Assembly (NCBI RefSeq): GCF_009766005.1
Contig: NZ_LMUK01000046.1
Coordinates: 441,232-505,231 of the forward strand
Origin: Bradyrhizobium sp. S69
GTDB lineage: Bacteria > Pseudomonadota > Alphaproteobacteria > Rhizobiales > Xanthobacteraceae
Length of the DNA stretch: 64,000 nt
Reading direction: 5' to 3'
Made by a program: the position numbers and the translations under genes. The notes beneath the pieces were generated by a model that ran no database searches, was not told the origin of the DNA, and was given only the letters and a program-made list of their open reading frames with translations. The first letter of the stretch is position 1, and each line of letters opens with the position of its first letter. Positions 1-9,270 of the stretch are shown here, in pieces.

Positions 1-409
1 CCGTCGTCGCCACATCCGTGGCAGCGCAAGCCGCAGCCCAGGTGCCCGGGCCGATCGGACAGGACGTGTCGATCGTATGCCAGCCGAGACGGCCGACAAT
101 GTGAGTGGGATAAGTCGCGGCGTTACGGACGGGATGCATGTTGGCAATCATCTCGGGGCCGGAATCGCCAAGCGCTAGCCAGGCGTCCCAGGCCTCGGCG
201 AGGAAGCCGAGATATTCCGGACTGTGAACCCGCGCGCGCGGCCCCTGCCCGAATACGACCGGTTCGACCAGTTCGTGCTTGCCAGCCATGAGCCCGGCCA
301 ACAGCCGATCGGCGCGCTCGGGCTGTTCGGTGGTGCGTTTGACGACGCCGCGAACCAGAAAGAATTGCGGATCGTGGCTCCGGTGCAGTTCAGTATGGAC
401 GGCCTTCAC
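1..409 (-). CDS. Acetylpolyamine amidohydrolase / histone-deacetylase-family protein, C-terminus cut by window edge
   Basis: About 136 N-terminal residues are visible. The segment HDPQFFLVRGVVKRTTEQPE, then RVHSPEYL, GRLGWH and CPIGPGTWAAA, is typical of the N-terminal part of class II deacetylase-like acetylpolyamine amidohydrolases. These are zinc enzymes that remove acetyl groups from N-acetylated amines in the cytoplasm. The catalytic HH and zinc ligands lie beyond the window edge, so activity cannot be judged. I chose the GTG at 409 because GGGAG stands 7 nt upstream. The gene follows the GntR regulator on the same strand with a gap of about 70 bp, so the two are probably co-transcribed. 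Confidence 0.8.
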   Translation of the reverse strand, partial: MKAVHTELHRSHDPQFFLVRGVVKRTTEQPERADRLLAGLMAGKHELVEPVVFGQGPRARVHSPEYLGFLAEAWDAWLALGDSGPEMIANMHPVRNAATYPTHIVGRLGWHTIDTSCPIGPGTWAAACAATDVATT

Positions 410-481
410 ACCAATACTCCCATCGCTGAAACGGAATTCCCCGCGCGTTCGCCAGCGTGCTGCCGTGCGGGATGGTTGGAT

Positions 482-1198
482 TTAAGTCGGACTCTTCACG
501 TGGACTGCGATCGGTGGAATCTCCCGCACCAGCCTTCCGACCTCCCGCCACGCGTGACCGATGTGATGATCGATATGCGCAACGATACGCTCCGGATGGC
601 CTTGCTCGATCGCCGCAAGCACCGGTTCGTGGGTACGGGCGATTTCATGCGGATCGTCGTATAGCCGGCCGATCAGGCCGATGACCATGCGCAGCTCCGA
701 CGCCAAATCGTCGAACAAGCGCAACAAGCGCCGGTTGCCGGCGATCTCGCAGATCAGGCGGTGAAACCGGTAATCCTCTTCGACCTGCCGGGCCGAATCA
801 TCCAGATCAGCGGTCTGGTGCAGAACATCGATCTGTCTCCGTAATGCGTCCCGCGTCTCCGGCGTCAGATTCCGCGCCGCCAGCACGCCGGCATGCCGCT
901 CCACGCAGAGGCGCAGATCATAGATATCGTCAATATCGTCGGCGGCGAATTGCCGGACGAAAAAGCCACGGCGCGGGCTCGCCACAAGCAGCCCCTGGCT
1001 TTCCAGAAGACGTGCGGCCTCACGCACCGGCGCCCTGCTGACACCCAGCTCCCTCGCAATCCCCGCCTCCACCAATTTGGAACCAGGCGGCATCCGCCCC
1101 TGAACGATGGCTTCGGTCAAAAGACGCGCGACCTGGCCGACGAGATCCGTCTCGGCGAGAGCTGGCAATCCGACCGGCGGGGACATTGTGCGCATCAA
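482..1198 (-). CDS. GntR-family regulator, FadR/FCD subfamily
   Basis: 238 aa. The N-terminal winged HTH (about residues 15-80) contains GVSRAPVREAARLLESQGL, the usual GntR recognition-helix signature. The C-terminal FCD all-helical domain (about 95-225) has the metal/ligand-binding pattern of conserved D and H residues (DYRFHRLICEIAGN, then THEPVLAAIE and HIDHHIGHA). Such proteins usually repress catabolic operons and are released by a small acid or amine ligand. It is transcribed away from the aldolase/ABC operon starting at 1315, so it is the likely local regulator of that operon and of itself. The effector is unknown. Confidence 0.9.
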   Translation of the reverse strand: MMRTMSPPVGLPALAETDLVGQVARLLTEAIVQGRMPPGSKLVEAGIARELGVSRAPVREAARLLESQGLLVASPRRGFFVRQFAADDIDDIYDLRLCVERHAGVLAARNLTPETRDALRRQIDVLHQTADLDDSARQVEEDYRFHRLICEIAGNRRLLRLFDDLASELRMVIGLIGRLYDDPHEIARTHEPVLAAIEQGHPERIVAHIDHHIGHAWREVGRLVREIPPIAVHVKSPT

Positions 1199-1314
1199 AA
1201 CGGTCCGTTTTGGCCATTGAGCAATATTTAGTCGTCGATTGTCGACAGTTTAGTCTTGCATGACAATTGCTGCGATGCAACCTTAGAGCCAGTTGAAAAC
1301 AGGTTTACCTCGAA
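1199..1314. promoter_or_regulatory. Divergent promoter region with candidate GntR operator
   Basis: The 116-bp gap separates the GntR gene from the operon starting at 1315. It holds a palindrome ATTGTCGACAGT at 1238-1249 with a perfect core TGTCGACA, of the T-GT-N-AC-A style bound by FCD-type GntR proteins. It also holds an inverted repeat TTGCAT (1256-1261) / ATGCAA (1275-1280). The assignment to this regulator is inferred from position. Confidence 0.45.
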
Positions 1315-2088
1315 ATGACAGCGCACGTACCGCCCCCGGCCATCAAAGACGAAACACAGCAGACCAGGATCGATCTCGCCGCCGCTTACCGGCTAATCCA
1401 TCGGCTCGGTCTCGATGACAGCATCTACACCCACATCTCGGTCCGGCTGCCGGGCCGGCACGACCGTTTTTTGATCAATCCGTACGGCTTGCGCTTTGAA
1501 GAGGTGACGGCTTCCAACCTGGTGACGGTCGATCTCGACGGCAATGTTGTCGATGACCCGATGGCGCTTGGCATCAACCCGGCCGGCTTCACCATTCATA
1601 GCGCCGTGCACGCGGCGCGGACGGATGCGATGTGCGTACTGCACACCCATACCGCCGCCGGCGTCGCGGTCTCCTGCCAGAAGCAGGGGCTGCTGCCGCT
1701 CAATCAATGGTCGATGCAGTTCACCGATCGCCTCGCCTACCATGACTATGAAGGCATCGCGCTCGACCTCGATGAGCGCGCGCGCCTTGTTGCCGATCTC
1801 GGTGAAAAGTTCGTCATGGTGCTGCGCAATCACGGCATGCTCACTTGCGGGCGATCGGTCGCTGAAGCCTTCAAGCTGATGCACAATCTGGAACGGTCGT
1901 GTCGCGCCCAGCTCGCGATCCAGGCTGCCGGTGCCGAGATCGCCCCGCTCTCCGCAGCCGTCGCCAGCAAGACCGCGGGTCAATACGCCAGCTTCTACGA
2001 CAAGATCGAACTCAAGGGCGAGCCGGATACCGAATGGGCGGCGTTCAAGCGGATGCTGGAGCGAACCGATCCGGACTTCGTGAACTAG
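1315..2088 (+). CDS. Class II aldolase/adducin-family protein
   Basis: 257 aa, one aldolase class II domain. Zinc ligands are visible as H110 and H112 in VLHTHTAAG and H173 in LRNHGML. The family (fuculose-phosphate aldolase, ribulose-phosphate epimerase and decarboxylase relatives) makes or breaks C-C bonds next to a carbonyl using zinc. Members in ABC-transporter operons are often of unknown substrate. It is the first gene of an operon that continues to 10560. A paralogue is present at 26821-27615, also beside an ABC importer, but with a different partner set. Confidence 0.88.
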   Translation: MTAHVPPPAIKDETQQTRIDLAAAYRLIHRLGLDDSIYTHISVRLPGRHDRFLINPYGLRFEEVTASNLVTVDLDGNVVDDPMALGINPAGFTIHSAVHAARTDAMCVLHTHTAAGVAVSCQKQGLLPLNQWSMQFTDRLAYHDYEGIALDLDERARLVADLGEKFVMVLRNHGMLTCGRSVAEAFKLMHNLERSCRAQLAIQAAGAEIAPLSAAVASKTAGQYASFYDKIELKGEPDTEWAAFKRMLERTDPDFVN

Positions 2089-2144
2089 GCCGCGCGCCGG
2101 AATCCAATTCAACCGCCGATCAGGCGATTAAAGAGAGAGACGTC

Positions 2145-3695
2145 ATGTTGAAGCGAATATTGATTGGCGTTGCCATGATATTTGGCCTGGGCGCCGCGTC
2201 GTTCGCCGAAGAGCCGAAAACAGGCGGTATCGTGAATGCCGTGATCCAGCCCGAACCTCCGGGCCTGATGCTGGGTCTGGTGCAGAACGGCCCGACCCAG
2301 ATGGTGGCGGGCAACATCTATGAAGGCCTGCTGCGCTACAGCCCGAAGCTGGAGCCGCTGCCGGGCCTGGCCGAGAGCTGGACGGTAAGCGAGGACGGCA
2401 AAGTATACTCTTTCAAGCTCAGGAAGGGCGTCACCTGGCACGACGGCAAGCCGTTCACCTCAGCGGACGTGGTATTTTCAATCGAATTCCTGAAGCAGAC
2501 CCATCCACGGCTCCGCAGCAATCTGGTTCAGCTCGACAAGATCGAAACACCTGACGACTCCACCGTCGTGTTCACGCTGAAGCAGCCGTTCGGTCCGTTC
2601 CTCGGCATCTTCGAGGTCGGCTCGATGCCGATGATTCCGAAACACATCTATGAAGGTACGGATTTCAAGACCAATCCGGCCAACAACACGCCTGTCGGCA
2701 CCGGCCCGTTCATGTTCAAGGAATGGCAGAAGGGCTCGTTCATCCACCTCGTCAAGAATCCGAACTACTACATCAAGGGCAAACCCTATATCGACGAGAT
2801 CTACTGGCACGTCATTCCCGACGCCGCCGCGCGATCGGTGGCGTTCGAAACCGGCAAGGTTGATGTGCTGCCGGGTGGTTCGGTGGAGAACTTCGACGTT
2901 CCACGGCTGAGCAAGCTCAAGGACGTCTGCGTCACCGGCAACGGCTGGGAATTCTTCAGCCCGCATTCGTGGCTCTGGCTCAACAACCGCTCCGGGCCGA
3001 CGGCCAACAAGAAATTCCGCCAGGCGGTGATGTTCGCCCTCGACCGCAATTTTGCAAAGGACGTGATCTGGAACGGCCTCGGCAAGGTCGCAACCGGCCC
3101 ATCCAGCTCCTCGATCAAATATTACACGGACGCAGTGTCGACCTACGACTACGACCCGGCCAAGGCGAAGGCCCTGCTGAAAGACGCCGGCTACAACGGC
3201 GAGAAAGTCCGGCTGCTGCCGCTGCCCTACGGCGAAACCTGGCAGCGCTGGGCCGAGGCGGTGAAGCAAAATCTGCAGGACGTCGGCATCAATGTCGAAA
3301 TGGTTGCGACCGATGTCCCGGGCTGGAATCAGAAAACCTCCGACTGGGATTACGATATCGCCTTCACCTATGTTTACCAGTATGGCGACCCCGCACTCGG
3401 CGTTGCCCGCAACTACGTCTCGAGCCAGATCGTCAAGGGCTCGCCGTTCAACAACGTCGAGGGATATTCGAACCCGGAGATCGATCAACTGTTCGCAGAC
3501 GGCGCGGTCGCTTTCCCGGATTCCAAGCGCGCGGAAATCTATGCCAAGGCGCAAAAGATTCTGACCGACGACGTGCCGGTTGCCTGGCTGCTCGAATTGC
3601 AGTTCCCCACCATCACCCGCTGCAAAATCAAGAACCTCGTTACCACTGCCATCGGTGTCAACGACGGCTTTCGCGATGCCTGGATCGATAAATAA
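2145..3695 (+). CDS. ABC transporter substrate-binding protein, family 5 (DppA/OppA type)
   Basis: 516 aa. The signal peptide covers about residues 1-22 (cut near SFA-EEP). The mature part shows the family 5 core: NIYEGLLRYSPKLEPLPGLA, WHDGKPFTSADVVFS, GTGPFMFKEW and a long C-terminal lobe. It binds peptides or peptide-like amines in the periplasm and feeds the permeases downstream. The ATG at 2145 is preceded by a purine-rich AGAGAGAG. The reading frame is open further upstream, but the signal peptide fixes the start here. The operon context, with a kinase and phospho-lyase, suggests an amino-acid or amino-alcohol-containing ligand. Confidence 0.92.
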   Translation: MLKRILIGVAMIFGLGAASFAEEPKTGGIVNAVIQPEPPGLMLGLVQNGPTQMVAGNIYEGLLRYSPKLEPLPGLAESWTVSEDGKVYSFKLRKGVTWHDGKPFTSADVVFSIEFLKQTHPRLRSNLVQLDKIETPDDSTVVFTLKQPFGPFLGIFEVGSMPMIPKHIYEGTDFKTNPANNTPVGTGPFMFKEWQKGSFIHLVKNPNYYIKGKPYIDEIYWHVIPDAAARSVAFETGKVDVLPGGSVENFDVPRLSKLKDVCVTGNGWEFFSPHSWLWLNNRSGPTANKKFRQAVMFALDRNFAKDVIWNGLGKVATGPSSSSIKYYTDAVSTYDYDPAKAKALLKDAGYNGEKVRLLPLPYGETWQRWAEAVKQNLQDVGINVEMVATDVPGWNQKTSDWDYDIAFTYVYQYGDPALGVARNYVSSQIVKGSPFNNVEGYSNPEIDQLFADGAVAFPDSKRAEIYAKAQKILTDDVPVAWLLELQFPTITRCKIKNLVTTAIGVNDGFRDAWIDK

Positions 3696-3782
3696 TTCCT
3701 GACCACGAAACCACGGCGACGCTCCGGCATCGCCGCGGCCGGACGCTCCAACACCCCGACCTGAACGCAACGGAAATTCGTG

Positions 3783-4754
3783 ATGCTCGCATTCATTGGC
3801 CAGAGGATCGGCAAGGCCGTCATCGTGCTGCTGGCGATCGTCGTGCTGAACTTTTTCCTGATCCGGATGGCGCCGGGCGATCCGGCACTGGTGATGGCCG
3901 GAGAGGCCGGCGCGGGCGACAAGATTTTCGTCGCCCAGCTCCGCGAAAAATTCGGTCTCGACAAGCCGCTGCCAGTGCAGCTCTATACCTACGTCAAGGG
4001 CATCGCTACGTTCGATCTCGGCTTCTCGTTCCGCCAGCAGATGCCGGTCTCGAAACTGATCCTCGAACGGCTTCCCGCCACCCTGCTGCTGACCGGAACG
4101 GCGTTTGTGATCTCGCTCGCATTGGGCGTGTTGTTCGGAACACTCGCCGCGCGCCGGGCCGGCAGCTGGATGGATACCGCGATCACGGTCGTGGCGCTGA
4201 TCTTCTACGCCACGCCGCTGTTCTGGGTGGCGTTGATGGCGATCCTGTTGTTCTCGGTCGAAATGGACTGGCTGCCGAGCTTTGGCTACGAGTCCGTCGG
4301 CGCGAATTACACCGGGTTCGCTCATATGATGGATGTAGGCGCCCATTTGATCATGCCGGCGACGACGATCGGCCTGTTCTTCATGGCCACTTACGCCCGC
4401 ATGACGCGCGCCTCGATGCTCGAGGTCAAACGGCTCGATTTCGTCAAGACCGCCCGCGCCAAGGGGTTACGCGACACTGTGATCCAGCGCCGTCATGTGC
4501 TGCGCAACGCATTGCTGCCGGTCGTGACGCTTGCGGGGCTGCAGGCGGGCACGCTGGTCGGCGGCGCCGTGCTGACCGAAACCGTGTTCGCGTGGCCCGG
4601 CATCGGCCGCCTGATGTACGAAGCCCTGCTGCAGCGCGACTATAACCTCTTACTCGGCGTCTTCGTGGTGTGCTCGGCGATGGTGCTGGCGTTCAACCTG
4701 ATCACCGACCTGATCTACCGCTCGGTCGATCCCCGCATCGAGTTCGCATCGTGA
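3783..4754 (+). CDS. ABC transporter permease, DppB type
   Basis: 323 aa integral inner-membrane protein with the usual DppB N-terminus (IGQRIGKAVIVLLAIVVLNF), an early MAPGDPA motif and the EAA-type coupling loop RLDFVKTARAKGL near residues 220-235. It forms half of the channel of the family 5 importer. An in-frame GTG lies directly before the ATG; the ATG at 3783 has the better spacing (7 nt) to GGAA. It overlaps the next gene by 4 bp. Confidence 0.92.
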   Translation: MLAFIGQRIGKAVIVLLAIVVLNFFLIRMAPGDPALVMAGEAGAGDKIFVAQLREKFGLDKPLPVQLYTYVKGIATFDLGFSFRQQMPVSKLILERLPATLLLTGTAFVISLALGVLFGTLAARRAGSWMDTAITVVALIFYATPLFWVALMAILLFSVEMDWLPSFGYESVGANYTGFAHMMDVGAHLIMPATTIGLFFMATYARMTRASMLEVKRLDFVKTARAKGLRDTVIQRRHVLRNALLPVVTLAGLQAGTLVGGAVLTETVFAWPGIGRLMYEALLQRDYNLLLGVFVVCSAMVLAFNLITDLIYRSVDPRIEFAS

Positions 4755-5590
4755 AGCAGTTCTGGCGAACCATGCTGCGCAATCCCGGCGGGCTGATCGG
4801 CCTCGCGATTCTTGCAGTCGCGATCGCCGTCGCGGTGTTTGGCCCGCTGCTATTTCCGACCTCACCCTGGCGCATGGTGCAGCGGCCATTCCTGCCGCCA
4901 TTCACGTTATCGGCCGTGCCGCTCGGCACCGACGCGCTCGGCCGTGACGTCATGGCGGGCATCATATACGGTGCCCGTGTTTCGCTGCTGGTGGGCCTCG
5001 TCTCGACGCTGGCGGCGCTGGCTGTTGGCATTCCCATTGGCGCGATGGCTGGATATTTCGGCGGCCGCATCGGAGACGCGCTGATGCGTTTCACCGAATT
5101 CTTCCAGACCGTTCCGAGCTTCGCGCTGGCGATCGTGCTGGTTGCCGTGCTGCAGCCGTCGATCGTATCGATCGTGATTGCCATCGCCATCGTGAGCTGG
5201 CCACCGGTGGCGCGGCTGGTGCGCGGTGAGGTGCTGTCACTGCGCAGCCGTGAATATGTCCAGGCGGCTGTGGTGACCGGGCAGACCAACAGCTGGATCA
5301 TCTGGCGCGAGATCCTTCCCAATGCGCTCTCCCCCGTCATCGTGCTGGCGTCGCTGATGGTGGCGACCGCGATCCTGCTCGAGTCGTCCCTGTCCTTTCT
5401 CGGCCTTGGCGATCCCAATCTGATGTCGTGGGGCTTCATGGTCGGCGCCGGCCGCACCGTCATTCGCCAGGCCTGGTGGATTACCGTGTTTCCCGGCATC
5501 GCAATCCTGATCTCGGTGCTGGCGCTAAACCTGATCGGCGAAGGTCTCAACGACGCGCTCAATCCGCGCCTCAACAAGGACGGGCGATGA
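4751..5590 (+). CDS. ABC transporter permease, DppC type
   Basis: 279 aa. The N-terminal OppC-like segment and first membrane span (about residues 12-35) are followed by LGTDALGRDVMAGIIYGAR, diagnostic of DppC/OppC. The EAA loop is REYVQAAVVTGQ. It is the second channel subunit of the importer. The GTG start at 4751 overlaps the stop of the upstream permease (GTGA), which implies translational coupling. Confidence 0.92.
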   Translation: MKQFWRTMLRNPGGLIGLAILAVAIAVAVFGPLLFPTSPWRMVQRPFLPPFTLSAVPLGTDALGRDVMAGIIYGARVSLLVGLVSTLAALAVGIPIGAMAGYFGGRIGDALMRFTEFFQTVPSFALAIVLVAVLQPSIVSIVIAIAIVSWPPVARLVRGEVLSLRSREYVQAAVVTGQTNSWIIWREILPNALSPVIVLASLMVATAILLESSLSFLGLGDPNLMSWGFMVGAGRTVIRQAWWITVFPGIAILISVLALNLIGEGLNDALNPRLNKDGR

Positions 5591-7236
5591 GCATATCCCA
5601 AGAAGACTCCCGAGAAATTTCCCACCACACAGCCGTCACCATCAAGGACCTCAAGCTCACGTTGCCCCCCGGCGGTGACCGGCCCTACGCCGTCGATGGC
5701 GTTTCATTCGACCTCACCGCCGGCAAGATCCTTTGCGTTGTCGGGGAATCGGGCTCCGGAAAGTCGATGTGCGCCCATGCCCTGATGGGTCTTTTGCCTG
5801 ACACCGTGATCTCCGAGGCTGGCGAGATCGTGTTCGACGGACAAAACCTGCTGACCCTCGACGAGAACACATGGCGGGGCTTGCGCGGTCGCCGTATTGC
5901 CATGGTGTTTCAGGAGCCGATGACGGCCCTCAACCCCCTGATGCGCATCGGCGACCAGATCGCCGAAATGTTCGAGGCGCATCATCTGTTGTCGCCGAAG
6001 CAGCGCAGACAAAAGGCTGTCAGCCTGTTGCGCGAAGTCGGCCTGCCCGATCCCGACAGAACGGTGCGCGCCTATCCGCACCAGCTTTCGGGCGGCCAGC
6101 GCCAGCGCGCGATGATCGCCATGGCGCTTGCGCTCGAACCGGCTGTGCTGGTTGCCGACGAACCGACGACGGCACTCGATGTCACCACGCAGGCGCAAAT
6201 CCTGAAACTAATCCGCGACCTTCAGCGCCGCCGCAATATGGCGGTCATGTTCATCACTCACGATTTCGGCGTCGTCGCCGATATCGCGGATCGCGTCGTC
6301 GTGCTCCAGCACGGCAAGGTGGTCGAACAGGGCGCGGCGGATGACGTCCTCTTGCGCCCGCAACATCCTTATACCCGCGCGCTGCTCGCAGCCGTTCCGA
6401 AACTGCAGCCACCGTCACGCCCGGCCCGGCCCGACCGGCAGAAGGCCGTCGAGGTGATCGGTCTGGAAAAAACCTATGTCAGCGGCGGCGGCTGGTTTCA
6501 GCCGACCCGCAGCGTGCAGGCGGCGAAGGAAGTCAGTTTTGACATCTTTCAAGGGGAGACCCTTGGCCTCGTCGGGGAATCCGGCTCCGGCAAATCCTCC
6601 ATCGCGCGCCTCATCATGCGCCTGATCGAACCGGATCGCGGCACCGTCCGCCTCGGCGATACCGACCTGACGCGGATCAGCGGAAAGACGCTGCGCCAGC
6701 AGCGCCGCCGCATCCAGATGGTGTTTCAGGACCCGTTCGCTTCGCTCAATCCGCGCCGCAAGGTCGGCAATATCATCACCGATGGCCCGATCGCCCACGG
6801 CGCCGATCCGGCCGCCGCGCGCCAGCGTGCTCACGAGCTCTTGGGTTTGGTCGGCCTCAACGCCAGCGCCATGGAACGCTATCCGCACGAATTCTCCGGC
6901 GGCCAACGGCAACGGATCGGAATTGCCCGGGCATTGGCGCTCGACCCGGAAATCCTGGTCGCCGACGAAGCGGTCTCCGCGCTCGACGTCTCCGTGCAAG
7001 CACAGGTGCTGGCCCTGCTCGAAGACCTCAAGGCGCGGCTTGGTCTGTCGATGCTGTTCATCACCCACGACCTGCGCGTCGCGGCGCAAATATGCGATCG
7101 GATCGCGGTGATGCAGCGTGGCTCGATCGTCGAAATTCGGCCTGCCGCCGCGCTATTCTCGGCGCCCGAACACCCCTACACGCGCGAACTTCTAGCCGCG
7201 GTGCCGGGCCAGATATCATCCTCCAAGGCGGCCTGA
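5587..7236 (+). CDS. Fused double ATPase of dipeptide/oligopeptide importer (DppD-DppF fusion)
   Basis: 549 aa with two complete ABC modules. Walker A GESGSGKS occurs at about residues 53-60 and again near 329-336. Signature motifs are LSGGQRQRA and FSGGQRQRI, and Walker B is VADEPTTALD and VADEAVSALD. Each half ends with the OppD/F-type C-terminal tail (PYTRALLAAVP, PYTRELLAAVP). In most systems DppD and DppF are separate; single-chain fusions are common in rhizobia. The ATG overlaps the stop of the permease (ATGA). It powers the importer at the cytoplasmic face. Confidence 0.93.
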   Translation: MSISQEDSREISHHTAVTIKDLKLTLPPGGDRPYAVDGVSFDLTAGKILCVVGESGSGKSMCAHALMGLLPDTVISEAGEIVFDGQNLLTLDENTWRGLRGRRIAMVFQEPMTALNPLMRIGDQIAEMFEAHHLLSPKQRRQKAVSLLREVGLPDPDRTVRAYPHQLSGGQRQRAMIAMALALEPAVLVADEPTTALDVTTQAQILKLIRDLQRRRNMAVMFITHDFGVVADIADRVVVLQHGKVVEQGAADDVLLRPQHPYTRALLAAVPKLQPPSRPARPDRQKAVEVIGLEKTYVSGGGWFQPTRSVQAAKEVSFDIFQGETLGLVGESGSGKSSIARLIMRLIEPDRGTVRLGDTDLTRISGKTLRQQRRRIQMVFQDPFASLNPRRKVGNIITDGPIAHGADPAAARQRAHELLGLVGLNASAMERYPHEFSGGQRQRIGIARALALDPEILVADEAVSALDVSVQAQVLALLEDLKARLGLSMLFITHDLRVAAQICDRIAVMQRGSIVEIRPAAALFSAPEHPYTRELLAAVPGQISSSKAA

Positions 7237-7238
7237 AC

Positions 7239-8174
7239 ATGCGTTGCGCTCTCGTCAGCCGCACACTCGATCTGCGCGGCTATCTCGGTGCGGAAATCGG
7301 GCGCTTCGCCGACCGCATCGAAATTGTCGATCACCGCAGCGACGGGAAAGACGCCGATGTTCGCCTCGCGGTCGCGTGGCATCCGCCAGACGACGCTTTC
7401 GAGCGATATCCGAATCTGCAGGCTGTTTGCTCGATCGGTGCTGGCGTCGACAACATCATTGCGTGCCCCAGCCTCCGGCCCGGCATCGAGGTCGTTCGCG
7501 TCGTGGATCCGGCGCAGGCGCAAATGATGTCGGGCTTTGTCGCATGGCATGTGATCGGACATCAGCGACGCTTTGCCACCTATCTGGGTCAGCAGCGCGA
7601 CCGAATTTGGCAACGTCTCAGCCAGCGTCACGCACAAGACGTTCCCGTTGCCATTCTCGGCTACGGTGAGATCGGCCAGCGGGTTGCCGCCGATCTCTCG
7701 CAGCTTGGTTTCCCGGTCTTGGTATGGAGCCGGACGGCAAAGCCGGCGCCGCCTCCGATCAGGGGATTCCACGGGCCTTCGGGGCTCGCCGCCATGCTCG
7801 ATGAGACCGAAGTGCTGGTGAATTTGCTGCCGCTGACGCAGGAGACCGAGGGCATTCTCAACCGCGAACTGTTCAACAGGATGCGGCGCGGCGGTTACCT
7901 CGTTCAAGTCGGCCGCGGCGAACATCTGGTCGACGAAGATCTACTCGCCGCGTTGGAAAGCGGTCAGCTTGACGGGGCCGCACTCGACGTGTTCGCAACG
8001 GAACCACTGGCACCAGCGCATCCGTTCTGGCGCCACCCAAAGATCGTCGTCACGCCGCATGACGCCAGCGATGTCCGCATCGAAGCCGTCGCGGCGACTC
8101 TCGTCGCGGCCGCCGACGCGATCGGAGCCGGGCAGCGCCCCCCCTACGCGATCGACCGCAACCGCGGTTACTAA
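7239..8174 (+). CDS. D-2-hydroxyacid dehydrogenase, glyoxylate/hydroxypyruvate reductase-like
   Basis: 311 aa. The Rossmann motif is GYGEIGQ at residues 141-147. The catalytic Arg/Glu/His set of the family is recognisable as R226 (VGRGE), E255 (ATEPL) and H274 (VTPHD). It reduces a 2-oxoacid or oxidises a 2-hydroxyacid with NAD(P). The sequence resembles GhrA-type enzymes, so glyoxylate or hydroxypyruvate is plausible. It begins 2 nt after the stop of the ATPase gene and is therefore part of the operon. The substrate inside this pathway is not shown by sequence. Confidence 0.85.
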   Translation: MRCALVSRTLDLRGYLGAEIGRFADRIEIVDHRSDGKDADVRLAVAWHPPDDAFERYPNLQAVCSIGAGVDNIIACPSLRPGIEVVRVVDPAQAQMMSGFVAWHVIGHQRRFATYLGQQRDRIWQRLSQRHAQDVPVAILGYGEIGQRVAADLSQLGFPVLVWSRTAKPAPPPIRGFHGPSGLAAMLDETEVLVNLLPLTQETEGILNRELFNRMRRGGYLVQVGRGEHLVDEDLLAALESGQLDGAALDVFATEPLAPAHPFWRHPKIVVTPHDASDVRIEAVAATLVAAADAIGAGQRPPYAIDRNRGY

Positions 8175-8200
8175 GCTTTTGCACGCCGAAGGAACACCCG

Positions 8201-9265
8201 GTGCCAGACTCCTCGCCCGCCATTGATGTCGAACATCCGATCGACGGTCTTCGCGCGGCAACCACCATTCCGGAAGCGCTAGCCCAAGAGCTGGCCGCCG
8301 AACATTACGGCCTGCCGGTCGCGGCGCATCGGCTCGACAGCGAGCGCGATCAGAATTTCCGGCTGCGAGCGCTGGATGGCCGCGAATATGTCCTGAAGAT
8401 CGCTAATCCCACAGAGGACCGCCCGGTAACCAATCTGCAGACGCAGGCCCTGCTTCACCTGGCTGCCGCCGACCCCGGTTTGCCGATCCCTCGCGTCTTT
8501 CCGGCATTAAACGGTATGCAGGAGCTTGATATCACCTTCGACGACGGCTCGACCCGAGTCGTTCGTCTGTTGTCCTTTATGGCCGGAACTCCGATGCACG
8601 CGGTCGAAGGATCCACCAGGTTGCGGCGTGATCTCGGTCAATGCGCGGCGAGATTGGCGCGGGGTCTGCGCGATTTCAACCACCCCGGCGCCAACCACAA
8701 ACTGCTCTGGGATCTCCAGCACGCCGCCGAATTGCGTCCGCTGATCGACGCCGTCGCTTTCGACCGGCGCGATCTGGTCAAGCAATTTCTCGATCGCTTC
8801 GAAACGCGTGTGCTTCCAGCACTGGCGAGCCTGCCCCAGCAGCCCGTCCACAACGATCTCAATCCACACAACATTGTGGTCGATCGGGGCCTCAACGAAC
8901 GCATCTCGGGGATCATCGATTTTGGCGATCTCGCTTCGACGGCGCGGGTCAATGACCTCGCCATTACGGCGGCGTATCAGGTTGCGGACAGCGATGATCC
9001 GCTCGCCCCCGCATGCGAGGTTATCGCAGCCTATCATGCGGTCACGCCGTTGAACGCAGGCGAATTCGATGTACTGTTCGACCTCATGGCCACGCGCATG
9101 GTCATGACTGTCGTCATCAGCAGCTGGCGCGCTGCTCGTTACCCCGAGAACCGAACCTATATCCTGCGCAATCATCAATCGGCCTGGGCGCGGCTCGGCC
9201 GGATGGCCGCGCTCTCGCCGGCAGAGGCGATGCAACAGATCAGACGCGCCTGCAATTCGGAGTGA
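8201..9265 (+). CDS. APH-family small-molecule kinase, hydroxylysine-kinase-like
   Basis: 354 aa. The aminoglycoside-phosphotransferase fold shows an N-lobe lysine in YVLKIANP (K66), the catalytic loop VHNDLNPHNIVVD (D219, N224) and the metal-binding IIDFGD (D240). The family phosphorylates hydroxyl groups of small amines such as hydroxylysine, choline, homoserine and aminoglycosides. A resistance role is unlikely, because the next gene is an AGXT2L-type phospho-lyase, the known partner of hydroxylysine kinase in animals. The start is a GTG (8201). Confidence 0.8.
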   Translation: MPDSSPAIDVEHPIDGLRAATTIPEALAQELAAEHYGLPVAAHRLDSERDQNFRLRALDGREYVLKIANPTEDRPVTNLQTQALLHLAAADPGLPIPRVFPALNGMQELDITFDDGSTRVVRLLSFMAGTPMHAVEGSTRLRRDLGQCAARLARGLRDFNHPGANHKLLWDLQHAAELRPLIDAVAFDRRDLVKQFLDRFETRVLPALASLPQQPVHNDLNPHNIVVDRGLNERISGIIDFGDLASTARVNDLAITAAYQVADSDDPLAPACEVIAAYHAVTPLNAGEFDVLFDLMATRMVMTVVISSWRAARYPENRTYILRNHQSAWARLGRMAALSPAEAMQQIRRACNSE

Positions 9266-9270
9266 AGCAC

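Noticed and set aside
2478..4346. 622-codon open frame on the minus strand
   Set aside because: It runs antisense through the family 5 binding-protein and DppB genes, has no family resemblance and is Arg/His/Gln-rich; a shadow of high-GC coding DNA.
8201..9265. Aminoglycoside resistance gene
   Set aside because: The APH fold is present, but operon partners (phospho-lyase, importer) point to a catabolic kinase.
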